Below are positions 63,773 to 64,000 of a stretch of 64,000 nucleotides of DNA, one piece after another (the stretch's first letter is position 1; the number at the start of each line of letters is the position of its first letter). Both the position numbers and the translations under genes were made by a program. Origin of the DNA: Achromobacter denitrificans NBRC 15125 (GTDB lineage Bacteria; Pseudomonadota; Gammaproteobacteria; Burkholderiales; Burkholderiaceae_B); assembly GCF_001571365.1 (NCBI RefSeq), contig NZ_BCTQ01000026.1, positions 1 through 64,000 on the forward strand. Reading direction: 5' to 3'. Below the pieces are notes generated by a model. The model saw nothing but the letters and a program-made list of their open reading frames with translations. It was not told the DNA's origin and searched no databases.

Positions 63773-64000
63773 GGTTCCTCCCTTGAGCGTCCGCGCGCCG
63801 GGAATCTGGCGCGATGGCGGGCCGCACGATCCGCCGGCCCAATCGCCGGCCCGGTCATCATCGAACAAACCGCGGCCCGCCGCAAGAGCCCCGAAAGTCA
63901 AGAATCGCCAAGGGCTGACGGCGCGCTGAAACGGCGCGCACCACGCCCGCGCCCGCCCGTTCATCCGTTTGACCTGTTGTGTCCTGCCCCGGAAAGGTGT

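Noticed and set aside
48410-64000. Search for the missing C-terminal part of leuA
   Set aside because: No sequence like YVGDLVFTAFSGSHQD or the LeuA regulatory domain was recognised to the right, so simple insertion within the window is not supported.

Overview
The window is about two-thirds G+C, and its coding strand switches between compact, often translationally coupled operons. The gene content fits a betaproteobacterium of the Alcaligenaceae (Achromobacter or Bordetella type). The signs are several stand-alone Bug-type periplasmic receptors, many family III CoA-transferases and acyl-CoA enzymes, an aapJQMP amino-acid transporter and a catC/catD/pcaIJ cluster. The genus is inferred from gene content alone. 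I saw no rRNA, tRNA, CRISPR array or prophage.

1-732: the 3' end of an IS110-type transposase, then two tandem 251-bp copies of a palindromic element. 728-13063: mostly minus-strand genes for a branched acyl-CoA pathway like acyclic terpene (Atu) degradation: VOC protein, two Bug receptors, enoyl-CoA hydratase, CoA-transferase, AtuA-like protein, biotin carboxylase, AtuD-like dehydrogenase and AtuC-like carboxyltransferase. An IclR gene (13297-14070) sits beside a 40-bp dyad. Divergent from it, 14233-19000 is an operon of two MaoC-fold proteins, a Bug receptor, a CoA-transferase, a DUF35 OB protein and a thiolase homologue that lacks both catalytic cysteines. It resembles the hydratase/aldolase module of steroid side-chain degradation.

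19091-28886: aapJQMP, ftsEX, an isolated cheD, thpR, a 5'-nucleotidase-like gene and an NAD-binding/SAF-domain oxidoreductase. 29014-43003: a catabolic island. An SDR and its GntR regulator run leftward. Rightward from a near-consensus sigma-70 promoter with overlapping operator repeats run a shikimate-dehydrogenase-like enzyme, a complete HAAT-type ABC importer, an SDR, a fused E1alpha-beta, a VOC protein, E2 and E3. The substrate cannot be read from the sequence.

43064-54841: LysR, ilvD, AraC, a 3'-truncated leuA ending at a LysR gene, an acetyltransferase/MFS pair, queC and ppc. 55186-63412: a 3-hydroxyacyl-CoA dehydrogenase, an AtoE-type carrier and an SDR, then an IclR gene divergent from pcaI-pcaJ-catC-yciI-catD-cyclase (lower beta-ketoadipate pathway). 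Both halves have a GTTC-N7-GAAC site upstream, so they may share the IclR regulator. A psiF-like periplasmic protein gene closes the window.

The most novel parts are the two divergent acyl-CoA operons at 1.2-19 kb, which together could activate, carboxylate, hydrate and cleave a branched carboxylic acid, and the 2-oxoacid-dehydrogenase island at 29-43 kb.
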